Positions 41,401 through 53,814 of a stretch of 64,000 nucleotides of DNA are shown piece after piece. Origin of the DNA: Serinus canaria (lineage: Eukaryota; Chordata; Aves; Passeriformes; Fringillidae); NCBI RefSeq assembly GCF_022539315.1, contig NC_066319.1, forward strand, positions 31,148,093 to 31,212,092, in the 5' to 3' direction. The notes beneath the pieces were generated by a model, which made no database searches, was not told the origin of the DNA, and saw only the letters and a list, made by a program, of their open reading frames with translations. Made by a program: the position numbers and the translations under genes. Numbering within the stretch: position 1 is the first letter of the stretch; each line of letters starts with the position of its first letter.

Positions 41401-44400
41401 TTAGAGCAACATAGCAAGAAGCAGGCTTAACATTTGCGTTTTAAAATCCACAATTTGTCATCATGCAAAAAGAATTTCTAAATGTACTGTGGAAACAGGC
41501 AATCTTGAGCAAGGATTTTGTTAAACTGTTTATACTATGAATTGCCCATACTACAATACAGATAATTTAAAAAAACCAAAAAACTGGGGGGAAAGTGACA
41601 TATGTCTTCATTCCCAGAGATAGCATATAGTCTCATGTTCCAGTTTCTCTAGCCTTGCACAGTGAGTTTTCCTCATGTAAAAAGGATTTATTCATCTACC
41701 TAATGCACAGTGTTCACTTTTCTGCACAGACAGCTACATACTTCTTACATTCTGTTCAAAAAAACAGAAAGAACTGTGTTGATGCTGAGATTTCAGTCTT
41801 CTCTTGGATCTCAGAGAAACCAGAGCAAACAGGTTTCTTCTATGTGCTTCTTTCCCATTAAGAAAATATGTAAAATTAAAAGGGGGGGAGGAGGGCTTCT
41901 GTAGCATCCCATGAACTCTCTCTCCTTTTGGTTGATCCCCAAGCCTCCTCAAGGTTTTTAAATCTCCTGCCTACTTCTCTTATTTCTTTAACTTCATAGT
42001 AGATTTTAACTCCAGAAAATCAGATCTTATTCTCCTCTGTGTCAGCTACATACAGAGGAACACTGAGTGCATAACTCATATGTTTACCCAGAATTAATGT
42101 CTTTATATGCTAACAGATATGAGGTACCACAGATGGCATGTGGATGGAGCTGTGCAATATCATCTAACCACAGAATCTGAAACTGCTGAGACTACTTCCA
42201 ATGCTGTTTTAATTTGAGATTTAATATGTTGGTATATCTAATAATGAAAATAAAAGAGATATTTTAAGGAGGAAAAATCAAAAAGCTTTTACTGCTTAGA
42301 AAGGAAAAGGTCAGATCAGAGGGATGGATCATGAATTTTGAAGTTCCCATGCAAAACAAAAAATTTGGTAGGATCTGCATATTTTGTATTTTCATAATTT
42401 CAAAAAATATGTTGACTCAGTTTATCTTCATGTTCCACCAATGCCCTCAATAACAGTGGTCAAGCCTCATCTATTTGAATAAGGAAGTGTACCAAAGGCT
42501 CTGTAACATGCTGTGATTTGCTGACTTAAGATCTTGCAAGAGCTAAATCCCTGCAGTAATAACATTCTCTTAAGTCAGTAATACTGTAAACCCTCTTAAT
42601 GCAGTTCTGATGCTTAGAGTGTTCATTTCTACTGTCAAAATAGTGCCTTTAAATACACAACTTCTGAGTTAGATTGTTTTAGTTTTGTGATTCACTTGCT
42701 GAAAAACCTATTTGGTTATTTATTTTGTTTGTTGGGGTTTTCTTTTCCTAAAATGTAAGACGCCCAAAACTCTAAAGGTGCACAAAACCTGGCAATCTGA
42801 GACTCATTCCCAAATGGTGAACAAAGATTTAAATTTAATTTACCTTCTTTGCACTTCTTCCAAGAGGCAAGCAGTGAATACAAGTATGTAATTAACACAA
42901 GTTCTTTATTCATGCATATAAGAGTACTTATAACATTCAATCAACTAGGCAACAGAATTACATTACAGAGGAATCAACATACAAAAAGACCAAGCATTTT
43001 ATTTTTATCCAATGTGGTGGAGCAATCTAGAAAGAATGGAGTGTGATTGAAATATTAATATATAGTGGTCAGGAAACATAGCTAAAAGCAATCAGTGTAA
43101 ACACTGGCCTGAGAGTTAAGTGAGTTGTGGTTAAGCAAACCATCAACTGAAGGAAATGGATATCATGACATCCTAATTCCTTGAACTAGCAAAAAAAAAA
43201 AAAAAAAATTTAAGAAGCTGATATTTTTCCTCCAAGTTCTTTTTCCAGACAGCTGAGAAAGCACAAACAGGTTTTCTATAGAGAATCTGCCCACAGAAGC
43301 TGTTCCATAGAGTTGTGTATTCCAGAACAGCGACCTAACATAAATGTACTACATGGCATCTAATGTGCCTGCTTGCTAATTTAACAATTTGTGTTTAAAA
43401 GACTCTGTATGAAAAGAATGGCAATTTGTACAAAAAAAGTCAGGTGCAATTACCTTATAATTATGCATGTTCAGCATAGGGCTAGAGGGCTTAGGAAATC
43501 CTGGATGTACCATTTATTGTCACAGTCTGATGACGAGACCCTGTCTGTACCCCTCAAGTTTGACTGCCTCATCTGTCTTACCTGTGACAACATAAAAACG
43601 TTGTTTCCTTACACTCACAAAGTTTCATGGTAAAAATTGCCAAAGAAGCTTCAAGTATTCAGTCTTCCCTTATTCACATTGCTCTGTCTTCAATTTACTT
43701 GGGACGATAGATGGCAGCAGATCTGTATTTGGGCAGTCTTTGTACATACAGGGCACACAGGAGGCGTTCCTAAGGGGCATAAACTTTAAAACCTGGAAGA
43801 CAGTTTGAATAGCAATTGAACTTTCGTGAAAGCCTTATTTTTTTAAACAGGAAAAAAAATGTTTTTGATTCATTTAAGTTGGCTAAAGGATAAACATATG
43901 TATTTTAAAACTGCCTAAATTTAGCCTATGATTCAATAATATATACATGTGTTTGCAAATGCATGCATAAAGTATGTATGATCTTTTTTTTAGCTGCACA
44001 ATCAGATTACAGTTGCTAGTTTTTAAAAAAAATGTTTCCTGGATAAGTGTAAGTAGCAGTAAAATCCATCTGTCAGAGCTGACAGAATGGTGAACTTCAG
44101 TGCAAAATATGGCCAAACATTTAAGAATTGTCTTAAAATAGAAAACTTAGAGAGATGGGTAAAGTTCTCCTTTCAGATTATGCTGTCTGCTGGGTTGGAT
44201 GGGTCCCTTACCATGGAAGTGTTTGTATGCTAATGGTGTGTGCAGGTGAGGACTGGATCAGGGAGGAAAGCAATCATCAGCTACCGACATAAATGCATAG
44301 AGAGCAGAACATTGAATAATAATTACATAGAGGGTGGAGAATAGAGGCTTGGTAACAGACTTGGGAGGAGTCTGCCAACAGCAAAAAAATACCATAAATT

Positions 44401-44769
44401 AATATAATGGTGCATAAAATTAAATTTGGACAAAAACTGAATCTCCACAGCTGAGGGAGGTATTCAGTTTGTTTATTGGGTTTGTTAACATGATACAAAT
44501 AATGTCCAATTACCTTAAAAGTGGTGATTTTTACTTTCTCCTCTCTACTCACCAGGAACTTCCTTTTTATTTTCCATGTCATAATTATGTAAAGGGGGGT
44601 GGCTAGAGGTAACTGGGCTAATTGTATGGTGCAACAAAAACAAGGTCAAAATTCAACCAATACATTTTATTCAGCTTATTATAGGTGTAATATTTGTATT
44701 CAATATTAAAAAAAATAATATTTGTATTTCTGATCTTAAAGATTTCTAAATATCAAAATGAGTAGGTTT

Positions 44770-44877
44770 TAGGTGGGACTAACTTAATTTTCTTCACAGT
44801 GACTGGTACAGGGCTATGTTTTGGATACATGGTTGCTGCAGGGTATTTGGTTGCTGGCTGAGGTTAAACCACAACAA
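44770..44877 (+). mobile_element. Internally deleted ERVL-type LTR remnant
   Basis: The left part (CTTAATTTTCTTCACAGTGACTGGTACAG.., GTTTTGGAT) resembles the 5' end of the avian ERVL LTR family also seen at 22001. The right part (TTTGGTTGCTGGCTGAGG then TTAAACCACAACA) matches the 3' end of the same family. About 400 bases of middle sequence are missing, leaving a two-ended remnant of about 108 bases. Confidence 0.55.
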
Positions 44878-45437
44878 CATAATGGCATAAGGGCCAACAA
44901 AAGAAATATTTTATCAAGTGTGTAAAAATATACAGAAAACCAATGACTCAGAAAATCAGAAAGTAATTATCTCTTTAGATCCCTTATCTAAAAGATAGCA
45001 CATCTGGACCTGAGAGTATCTTTAAATGTGCTGTCTTGTGTTTGAATATCTTGATATAGTTTAATATTATAGGCAGTGCATAATTTCAAAATGTGTAAAG
45101 GTATGTGTAATACTCTTTTGCAGAAAAGCTGCATTTTGATAGGATCTCACTCTGAGATTTCACCTGGTTAAGAAGAAAGATGAGTATATTCACACAATAA
45201 TAACTGACTTTGGATTATTGGCCATTTTATCAAGTATTATACTTTACTATGCTTATTGATACAGGGTGGCACCTAAATTATTTGGAACTGCAAGCCATCA
45301 GAAAGTTTGAAAGGCATCTTATATTTAAGCAAACACACAGAATCTGACCTTGGTGCCTCTTTTTAAAATGTCTTTTAAAGTTAGGGAAAAAGAAAATACA
45401 ACTTTAAAAAATTACAAATTTGTAAGTGCCATTATTA

Positions 45438-45575
45438 CAATCAGAGAAAGGCCTGGATTGAACAGGACCATAAAGATGATCTAGTTCCAACCCCCATGTC
45501 ATGGACAGGGATATCTTTCACCATGTTCTCAGAGCTCCATCAAATCTGGCCTTAAAGTCTTCCAGGGCTGATTTT
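45438..45575 (-). mobile_element. CR1 3'-end fragment
   Basis: The + strand carries ..AGAAAGGCCTGGATTGAACAGGACC..GATGATCTAGTTCCAACCCCC..CATGGACAGGGATATCTTTCACC.., the reversed 3' UTR of a CR1 subfamily. It is diverged, and its borders are approximate. Confidence 0.75.
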
Positions 45576-45662
45576 GTAATGCTAAGCTATGACATGCAGC
45601 AGCCAGGAATTCTGCTAATATCTGAAATTTCCAGTAAAATGTTCCAAGATGGATGTGTCTGT

Positions 45663-45716
45663 GTATATGAAAGAGTATATATATACATAGATAAGAGGAT
45701 ATATGTATATATCCTA
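45663..45716. repeat. TA/GTAT-rich microsatellite-like run
   Basis: An irregular alternation of TATATA, GTATA and GATA units. It is simple sequence with no other signal. Confidence 0.6.
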
Positions 45717-46537
45717 TAGAATTTAAAAAGAGTAGTTATGTATCTCATGTCAGATATTACACTTCAGAGAACTAATTAACTTGATGGAATTCATTGGTTT
45801 TCTCATTGATAAAGTTGAGGCTATCATGCAGAAACAGACATTTTTGAGGGGTCTAATAAACCAGCAATGCTGTGAACAGAAGGGACAGTGCTGAGTGGTT
45901 GTGCAGCATGATGTACAGGAGTACACCCATGGATGACAGGCTTTGTTCTTACTTCTCCCATTAAATCTGGTTGTTTGTACCTAAACCATTCCAAAACCAG
46001 GCTGACACTATGTTTTAAGCTTACTGGAGAAAGATAAAATCTTAAGTATTGTTTCTGATTAAAAGACCCTGCTTTTTATACACTTGGTGTAAGGAACTAA
46101 GGTGGATTGGCACCATCCCCACTGAGGCTGTGCTCAGCCAATGTCAAAAAGCTCATCAAATCAGTTTATGGAGCCTCCTTAGTTTAGTTTTATACTTCAC
46201 TCTGAAATATGTGTGTGTAATGAGCACTTTTAGGATGACCAGTAGGACTGCTTTGGCAGAGGTAGAAACTCAAGCATCTTAAAGAGTCTGTGTCTGTATA
46301 TGGGGGAAAAACAAGCAGCCCTTTTTTTTTTTTTTTTATGCTAGATCTGACCCACAAAATTTAAGGACAAAAAGATTTTTTCTGAGTCAAAACAAAGTTG
46401 TTACCCCCTTTATACCATTCTGTTGTGCTTTAAACAAACATGAGAATTTGCATATATTGGTAGTGTGTACTAGAGTTTCAAAAAGAAACAGAACTTCCTG
46501 TATGCAGGGATTATGTGCAGATGCATAGAATTATTTA

Positions 46538-46556
46538 ATTTCATTTCATTTCATTT
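46538..46556 (+). repeat. (ATTTC)n run upstream of the second coding exon acceptor
   Basis: Three and a half ATTTC units form most of the pyrimidine-rich tract just before the acceptor at 46567/46570. Length change here could affect use of this exon. Confidence 0.8.
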
Positions 46557-46567
46557 GGGCTTCCCAG

Positions 46568-46737
46568 CAGAGTCTGCTTTAAAGGATGACTTCACTGAAC
46601 GGCTGACTAGTTTGGATGTGGCAAACAGAGATGAAGATACGTGGGTTCTGGATTGCAGACTGGGCCAATCAAACTCATTTCCTCATTCAAGTGAGAAGAT
46701 CAACAGAAGTGTGTTGCATCTGAGCCTGGAACTGAAT
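46568..46737 (+). CDS. FMN1: Formin-1 long isoform, second coding exon
   Basis: The translation (ALKDDFTERLTSLDVANRDE, then TWVLDCRLGQ and NRSVLHLSLELN) aligns with the formin-1 segment that carries a 'NRDGGAWVLGYR..SNRSELYLDL' pattern in mammals. The 170-base exon starts with the last two bases of a codon (phase 1), exactly what the previous exon leaves. It ends AAT|GTGAGT with the donor at 46738, phase 0, matching the next exon. The acceptor is a tandem CAGCAG: splicing at 46568 gives Ala-Glu and splicing at 46571 gives Glu only. The open frame continues into the intron and stops near 46854, so the exon border rests on the donor and on family similarity. The alternative promoter at 54 kb bypasses this exon. 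Confidence 0.85.
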
Positions 46738-47057
46738 GTGAGTAGGACTGTATTCATGCTATACTGGATTTCAACAAGCATTTATTATATACAATTACAT
46801 TTTTGGTATGCGTTTATTTCGGGTCAGTCTAAAAGCATGTTCCAAAATATCTGACAAACTGCAAAGTTTTGGATGGAATACAGTTTTCCAGATGGTCTGT
46901 GAGCCCATATGTCTCTGTGCAGCTGAGAGCAATACACATGGAAAATGTTTGAAATTATATAAGTAGATTAAGATACACGATGTGCCGTTTCTAAAATCTT
47001 GATGGGTGTTCAGTTTAAATTAGTTGGTTCCTGGAGATGCATTGCAGGAGCAAGCTC

Positions 47058-47112
47058 TGTGTGTGCACCTGTGCATGAGTGCATGTGCATGTGCTCACGT
47101 GCATGGGTGCAG
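47058..47112. repeat. GTGCATGT-type alternating purine-pyrimidine tract
   Basis: Repeated GTGCAT, GTGTGC and CACGTGCAT units give nearly unbroken purine-pyrimidine alternation, a sequence type that can adopt Z-DNA. Imperfect simple repeat. Confidence 0.55.
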
Positions 47113-48793
47113 CACTGGGAGCCAGGCTGCTGCTTCTCAGAGCTTCGGAGAAGCTGAACTGGCACTCGAGCCAGACTGGCCATGATCTTGACAGGAAAAG
47201 TTTCTCAACTTCCTGGGGTATGAAACAATGAAGCTTCAGAGGGCAACCCGAGTTCATCATAAGGTCAGGCCAGCTTCATGTAGCTGGAAATGCTTACATG
47301 CTATCAGGGTGAGCAGCAAGCAGCCTACAGAGATATGTTTTGGCAGAACAGAATGCAGAAGAAGAGGAAAGAAACATGGGAAGGATTGAATGGTTGGAAG
47401 AAATTGCTCTAAAGACTAGATTACATAATACAGTTTGTGCAAAGAAACACTAAGAAAAATTTGTGTAAGAGTGACATCTATTGGTGGAAATAAAGGAATG
47501 GACTTGGAAGTACATTTAAAATGCTTTTTAATGCTTACAATCACCGTTGGTATTCTCTTGAGCTTGTTATAAAATTGATTTTTTGTCCTAACTCCCTTTT
47601 CTTAAAATAATTCTTTAGAATAGTCTTGTATCAGTTTGAAGGTGCAGGTTTATCCTCGTAATAAATTGCTGAGATGAAAACAAATAACTGAACCGAGAGG
47701 AACAGTGACATAGCTGTTATCACTGCTAGAAGTATGTGCTATAACAGGAAGTATATAGTCCTTGAAGATTCTCTGACTGCATTTAAAAGTCCTTGTATAG
47801 AGCAGGAGGAGTTACAAATGCAGGCCATTTAAGAAAAACATTTTGAGTAACATAAGAAATATCTGAGATTAGTAAACAGTTTATTTCCACCTTTCTTACT
47901 ATTTTTTAAAGAAATATTTTATGTCTAAAAATCTAAATAATTGCATTAAGAAAAATTGGATTAATTTCAGTTTCTTGTAGTTAAAAAGGAAGAATATTTA
48001 TTCCATTATTTTTAAAATACTCAGAACAAAAGGCTTAATTTCTATTAAAAAAAGGGTGCTCAACATGGGCTGATGGACTGCTAGGGACCCACCAAGAAAC
48101 TTTATCCTGCAGCTCACTCCCTGTGACTCTCTTTCAGGACAGAATTCTGAGTTGAATTACAGAGCCCTTGTATCTCCAAGATTATTTTTCTTCTTCAAGT
48201 TGCATCCATGGGACTGAAGGAGGAGTTGCCAAAAGAGCAATCGTGAGAAGGCTGCTCAGCAGTTGCTGCCATCAGAATCTCTTTGGACTGCAGCCCTGCT
48301 AGAAGTAGCCTGTAAGAAAGATAGTGGCCAAAACCAGGCTGCCTGAGTTGCTCTGGTGACAACAACCCTTGGGTGTTCCCTTCCTCTTTAGGGTGGGACG
48401 TTGCACCCAGATATTGTCTTCCCTGTGCACTCATCAGACTGGACAGCAAGACAATTGTGGTAAAAAAGGAGCCAGTGTCTGGAGAGCAATTCTGAAGCTA
48501 AGATCATGTTCCCAGGAAATAGCATCTAAAATGGACCAATTTATTTATTCACAGTTGCACTACACCCAGTCATGTTATCTATGGGCCTTTTCAGCTCTTA
48601 GAAGAAAACCTTTAGCTTGACTGATCAAAAGTTTGGCACTATTGTTTTAAAATGCAATTATATTCATAATAATAACAATATGAAAAAGCTATTTATTGAA
48701 AAGCTCTGCTTGCTCTTGATTAGGAGCACCCTAACATTAATGTATAATATAATTGTGTATGTGCATCTACAGATACCCTAGAGTTTGCTTATG

Positions 48794-49620
48794 GAATTAC
48801 AGAATCATAGAATGATTCAGGTTGGAACAAACATTATAAATCATCTAATTACAACTCCCCTGCCACGGGCAGGGACACCTGTCTCTAGAGCAGGTTGCAC
48901 AGGGCCCCATCCAACTTCACCTTGAACACTTCCAGGGATGGAGCATTCAGATCTTCTTTAAGAAGCATGTTCCAGTGCCTCACCACCATCACAAGCATAG
49001 AATTTTTTCCTAATATCGAAACTAAACCTACTCTCTTTCAGTTTGAAGTCATTATCCCTTGTCCTAGCAATACAGGCCCTTGTAAAATCTCTCCAGCTTT
49101 CTTGTAGCTCCCTTCAGGTACTGAGAGGCGCTGTAACATCTCCCCAGACCATTCTCTTCTCCAGGCTGAACAACCCCAACTCTCTCAGCCCGTTGTCACA
49201 GGAGAGGTGCTCCAGCCCTCTGATCATCTTCCTGGCCTCATCTGGACTTACTCCAGCAGCTCCCTGTCCTTCTTTCTACATTCTGTTCCCCTTCCTTCTG
49301 CCAAAACAGCTGATGCAGTTCTGCAGATGGGGTGTGAGCAGAGCAGAGGAGAGGGGCAGAATTCCCTCCCTGGCCCTGCTGCCCACACTGCTCTGGATGC
49401 AGCCCAGGACACGTTTGGCTCTCTGGGCTGGGAGTGCCCATGGCTGGGTCATGTCCAGCTCTCACCCACCTGCACCCCCAAGTCCTTCTCAGCAGGGCTG
49501 TTCATCCCAAACCTGGGTTGATAACCGGGATTGCCCTGAGCCAGGTGCAGCACCTTGCACTTGGGCATGTATAACCCCATAATATCCCCATTGGCCCACT
49601 TCTCCAGCTTGTCCATTATG
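48794..49620 (-). mobile_element. CR1 LINE fragment, reverse orientation, dead
   Basis: The + strand starts GAATTACAGAATCATAGAATGATTCAGGTTGG, the reversed CR1 3' terminus. It continues through the reversed RT C-terminal and 3' UTR region (..CCACGGGCAGGGACACC.., ..CAGGCTGAACAACCCCAACTCTCTCAGCC.., ..GATGCAGCCCAGGACACG..). The 179-codon and overlapping frames on the + strand here are antisense to the element and are not genes. Confidence 0.88.
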
Positions 49621-50650
49621 ATATTGAAAAGATGTTTCTATGTTTCTATTAGATGGAAGGCAGTAGATAATCTAAATGAGAGAGAGAGTGAATGAATTCT
49701 ACTCAGACAGGACTTTTAAATGAAATCTACACCAGAAACATGAAAAAAGATCTTGCTTTAGATTTTAAACCTTACGTGGGAGAAAGATAAAGAGATATGG
49801 AAGGTAATGAAACAAAATAGAAGTGAAACTCCACCCTATTTTTTATACAGCATTTCATCTCAGACAAAAAAGCACATGAGTGAGATGTGAAAAGGCAGCT
49901 AAAATTGCAATTAACAGTTAGTAATTACTTAATGGTAAATTACTTATGGTAAATTAATGCAACTATGTGGATTTTATTTTATAAAGCTTTTTGTTTAAGC
50001 TTTAAACTACTATATCATGTTGTAGATGGGGAGCAAAAGGCCTGTTGAAATGAAAAGAAGATGAAAAGAGAGTAACTTATAAAAGGAAAAGGATTAAAAA
50101 TTCATCTCCATTCTTTGTAACACTAAGTGCCAGCCTTTGTGCCTTAATGTACAAAGATCTTCATTAGCTTACTTACACAGTTTACAGTGATCTTCTGTTC
50201 CCTGTCTTTTTATTTGTATGTCTGCTCATATTAACCAGACCCATCAATATATCTTTCTAGAATTTCTGTCCCAGATGTACCACTGCTTTTCCATATGATA
50301 GGTTTTACAGTTATTATTCCATACATGTATTAATACAGTATACAGAATACATTCCTGCAAAATAGTAAACTGAGTTTCTTAATGTGCTTTCTGATTTTAT
50401 AACTGTATAGGTACTACAGTGCTTTTTTAAATTCTCAAAAGTAGTCCATATCTCAATGTCAATAAGATTTAGAGGAAAATGTTAAAAAAGACTTTACATT
50501 TATACAGATGGATTTATACAGACCCCTTCACCAAATGTGTCTGGTGTCCACACATTGTGTTAACATCATTTATTGCTGAATTCTGATAAGAATGATCATG
50601 TCTATGTTTCTGTTGCTACATCTAAATTAATTACTTACATTTAAAGCAGT

Positions 50651-50700
50651 TATGTTGGCAACACCCAATTCATTTGGGTATTGCCAACATACCCAAATGA
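50651..50700. repeat. Interlocking inverted repeats
   Basis: TATGTTGGCAA (50651-50661) pairs with TTGCCAACATA (50681-50691). TCATTTGGGTA (50670-50680) pairs with TACCCAAATGA (50690-50700). ACCCAA (50663-50668) also pairs with TTGGGT (50674-50679). Three mutually exclusive hairpins lie in 50 bases. Confidence 0.85.
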
Positions 50701-53700
50701 TGATAATAATGATGAAAATCAAGGCCTTAGAGTTTTTCTTCTATCTTCCCTGCCTCTCCTCTTTTAGAGCATTTAAGAGGTTAAAACACCAAGTTTAAAA
50801 CGAGGTAATCAGTAGGAGAGATGAACAGGAGAGCAGGGGAATATTAAGACCATTATCAACCTGCACAGTAAAGGTTAGGCTGAGGACAGGGCAGAGGGCA
50901 GACTGTGTCAGCTGAACTTCAGATCAGTTCAAGGCACCTGAGCTACAGACAGAGCCTGCTGCTTCTCGTGGCTCTTCTGAAGCCTGATGCAATTGGTGCA
51001 TATTTGATTCCATGATTATTTTCAAGAATTTATGAAAACTTTTCTAGATTTGGGGCTCTTTATTTTGAAAAAACAGTAGAATATTTGTTTTCAGTTTAGC
51101 AACCATGCTGTTTTGTAGAATGTCTTTCTATCCTGTTCATGTTTATCTAGTTTGTTAGTACAGTGATCTGAAAAGGCAATCTGAATAGATAAGGGGTCAG
51201 GAAGTGGTGAGCCCTGCCATATGATAGTGGTAGAAATTAAATGATCTTATTCTGGCTTAATGTGTGTTTTCTTCAAAGCCAGTTCTAAAACCTACTTCAA
51301 GTTAGCTTTTAGACACCTCAAGAACAGAACTAGAGTGTGTTGTGGGTGTGACTTCTGTCTGTGATGAAATGTAGGTCAGAAAGGGTGTGGATTGTTAAAT
51401 GTGCTTTAAACAGTAAGGAATGGTTGTCCTTTTGTATAATTAGTGCATTGACTGCCTTGAAAGTTGCTGTGACAGGTTTTAAGGGCTTTTCTGAGGCACC
51501 AGAGAGTTGTCAGTTTTATTAAGTAAAGAGTCTTGTAACATAATTATAACTGATTTTTTCTAAAGATTTTGAAGTTGTTCATTCAGATGCAGTGTTACAG
51601 CCTGTTCAGAGAGACTTTCCTTATGAGATAGATCCACCCAGCATTTAAACACTTCTAACTACAAACTGACTCCATCCCAATGATGACCTCTTTTTTATAT
51701 CAAAATATTAAGGGCACATACTGATGTATGTATTTTACTCCAAAACACTCTATTGAGTAAGCAACCGATATGTATTTCATTGTCAGCTACTCAGTCCCTC
51801 AAAGGACTCTCCACTGGGCTGATCATCAGAATGCAGGAAGCAGTCTCTACAAAAGCCATAATTCAGGCTGGGAGTTTATGGACTGTGTGGTGAATTTCAG
51901 AGACTGACTGACTTATTCATCACAATGACTTTCAGTTTTTGAGTATTTCTCCAGGCATATATGTAGAGATGAGTTTCCTTGTTAATCCTAGAGCTCAAAA
52001 ATTTGAAAGTTTCTCCACACTTCTAGAGTTTACTACAAAAAGAGGTACACATAAAGCAGTATTTTCTGCAGGCTTGTGAGATTACTCTGGTTATATAGGG
52101 TATATTTCAGCTTCTGGAATTTTAATTATTCACTGTTCAACTCTGGGATTTCTAGCACCTCAATATATTGTATTACTTAAGCTTTACACTAAAAGCACCA
52201 TTCTTTTCACTTCTAATTTGATCCTGGTCTGCTGTATTTTGTTGGGATGTTGTTTAGACATAAAGTATGAGAATCCTGTTTTAAGTCCACTTTTAAACTA
52301 AACTTTTTATAAGTCCATTAAAACCTTAAATGGTTAAATAGTGGCTGTAATCATTAGCCTTCTATTCATAGGATTGTTACAGCTTGGTGACCCTTTTTTA
52401 TTACAGGGAAGTTTTATTCTAAGTATGGGTTATTGTTAATATAAAGAGATGAATAAATATTTTGGCATAATCTGAATCAGTATGTTTAGTTTAAAAGGTA
52501 TTATGAAGTTCTTCATAGAGGTATATTTTTGTTTGTTACTAACAAGACTATCCTTGAAAATATGATTTCATGTTTATCCATCAAACCCCAAATAAGTAGG
52601 CACATAAATAAATAAGCAAGACACAACCATACAATTTATCAGAACAATGAACAATTAATCATGTAATTGAACATAAAAACAGATGTGCATTTAAATGTAG
52701 AAAACTTTGGTCACTTTGCCCCATTTATTTGAAAATAAAAAATATTTATTTTTTATAAATGGAATGTAGAATTGCTTTAGATTTGCCTTGAAGAAATTTT
52801 GTCTTGGGGGAAGTCACCAGTGTTGTGGTAGCTTCCTTCCACCTGTTTATAAGTCCCGGAATTATAAGAATAGGTTGGCATGGGAGGTGGTAGGGACTCT
52901 CTGTCTTTCTTTTCATAGAGCTTTCCTTTTGTGCTGTTAAGCCTAGAAACCAGGGGAGCCTGTCAGTTGTTTCTGACCTTGGCACCTGATGATTAAGCAT
53001 AGCGGAGAAGCAAGTCCAGGCCTTGCTAAGGAAAGGCCAGGCAGCAGAGCAAAGACATTGCTCCTTGTGAAATCACAGATAAAGATGGGAGTGATTCCAA
53101 TGCCCTTTGTCTATAGGTATGCACGCAACCCTGCAATTGAAAAGGTGTCTGTAAGCTTCATCCAAGCCCTTAGTATTACAATCTGATTTTCAGGAAACTT
53201 TGTTCCTGCAGGAGATACCAATGGCTGTTGCTGTTGACAAATGGGTTTTGTACAGTCTACATTTTTAAGCATTAAACCAAAAGCTAAATGTGTTGGGATA
53301 CTTTGCTGTTGCTTGTTGGCTGCAATACTCAGCTTTTTAGTGAATGTTTTTTGGTAATCACATATAGCAGTGTGATCTGCAGCTGATTTTCATGGGAAGG
53401 ACAGCTTTGCCCATGTTGCTTGCTTAAGATTACTCATCACAGCTAAATGGATGACTGTAGAATGACCCTTTAACTTGGGTAAATAAAAAAGTAGTGAAAG
53501 TGGAGACTTGTGATGGAAACCTGCTCCAAATATTACTGGCTTTCTGAATATCAATAGTGCTTAAGAGTATTTTGTACTTTCTCCATCTGTATTGATTAAA
53601 GAAAAATACATAGTATCCCTGGTAGTTTCAGTTAACGTTGAGTTAGACGGTTTTGTACATTTCAAGTGTTCTTGTTCGTTTCAACTAAACAAATCTCACA

Positions 53701-53814
53701 CATATAGCAGTAAAGTCTGTGAAAATCATCACAGATTATGTCAGCAGAGATTGCTGTGGGTCGGACCCATCCAAGGCTGGTGCCCAGGATGGACAAGGCT
53801 GTCCGATTCCTAAA

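Larger units (their letters stand above)
20807..46567 (+). other. FMN1: FMN1 intron (about 25.8 kb) between the first and second coding exons
   Basis: No exon-like open frame was recognised inside. Contents noticed: ERVL-type LTR at 22001-22557, T/G-rich low-complexity tract at 22733-22806, CR1 tail fragment at 27005-27215, TA microsatellite at 30356-30387, perfect hairpin at 36511-36581, a long CR1 fragment at 37329-38475, an internally deleted LTR at 44770-44877, a CR1 tail at 45438-45575, and an AT-rich microsatellite-like run at 45663-45716. The stretch at about 24900-25330 is unusually purine-rich on the + strand and GC-richer than its flanks. It may be an old unrecognised repeat. The rest is AT-rich unique sequence. 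In mammals, enhancers of the neighbouring gene GREM1 lie in formin-1 introns, but mostly towards the 3' end, so I make no such claim here. Confidence 0.6.

Noticed and set aside
49043..49582. 179-codon + strand frame
   Set aside because: Antisense to a CR1 fragment lying in reverse orientation.
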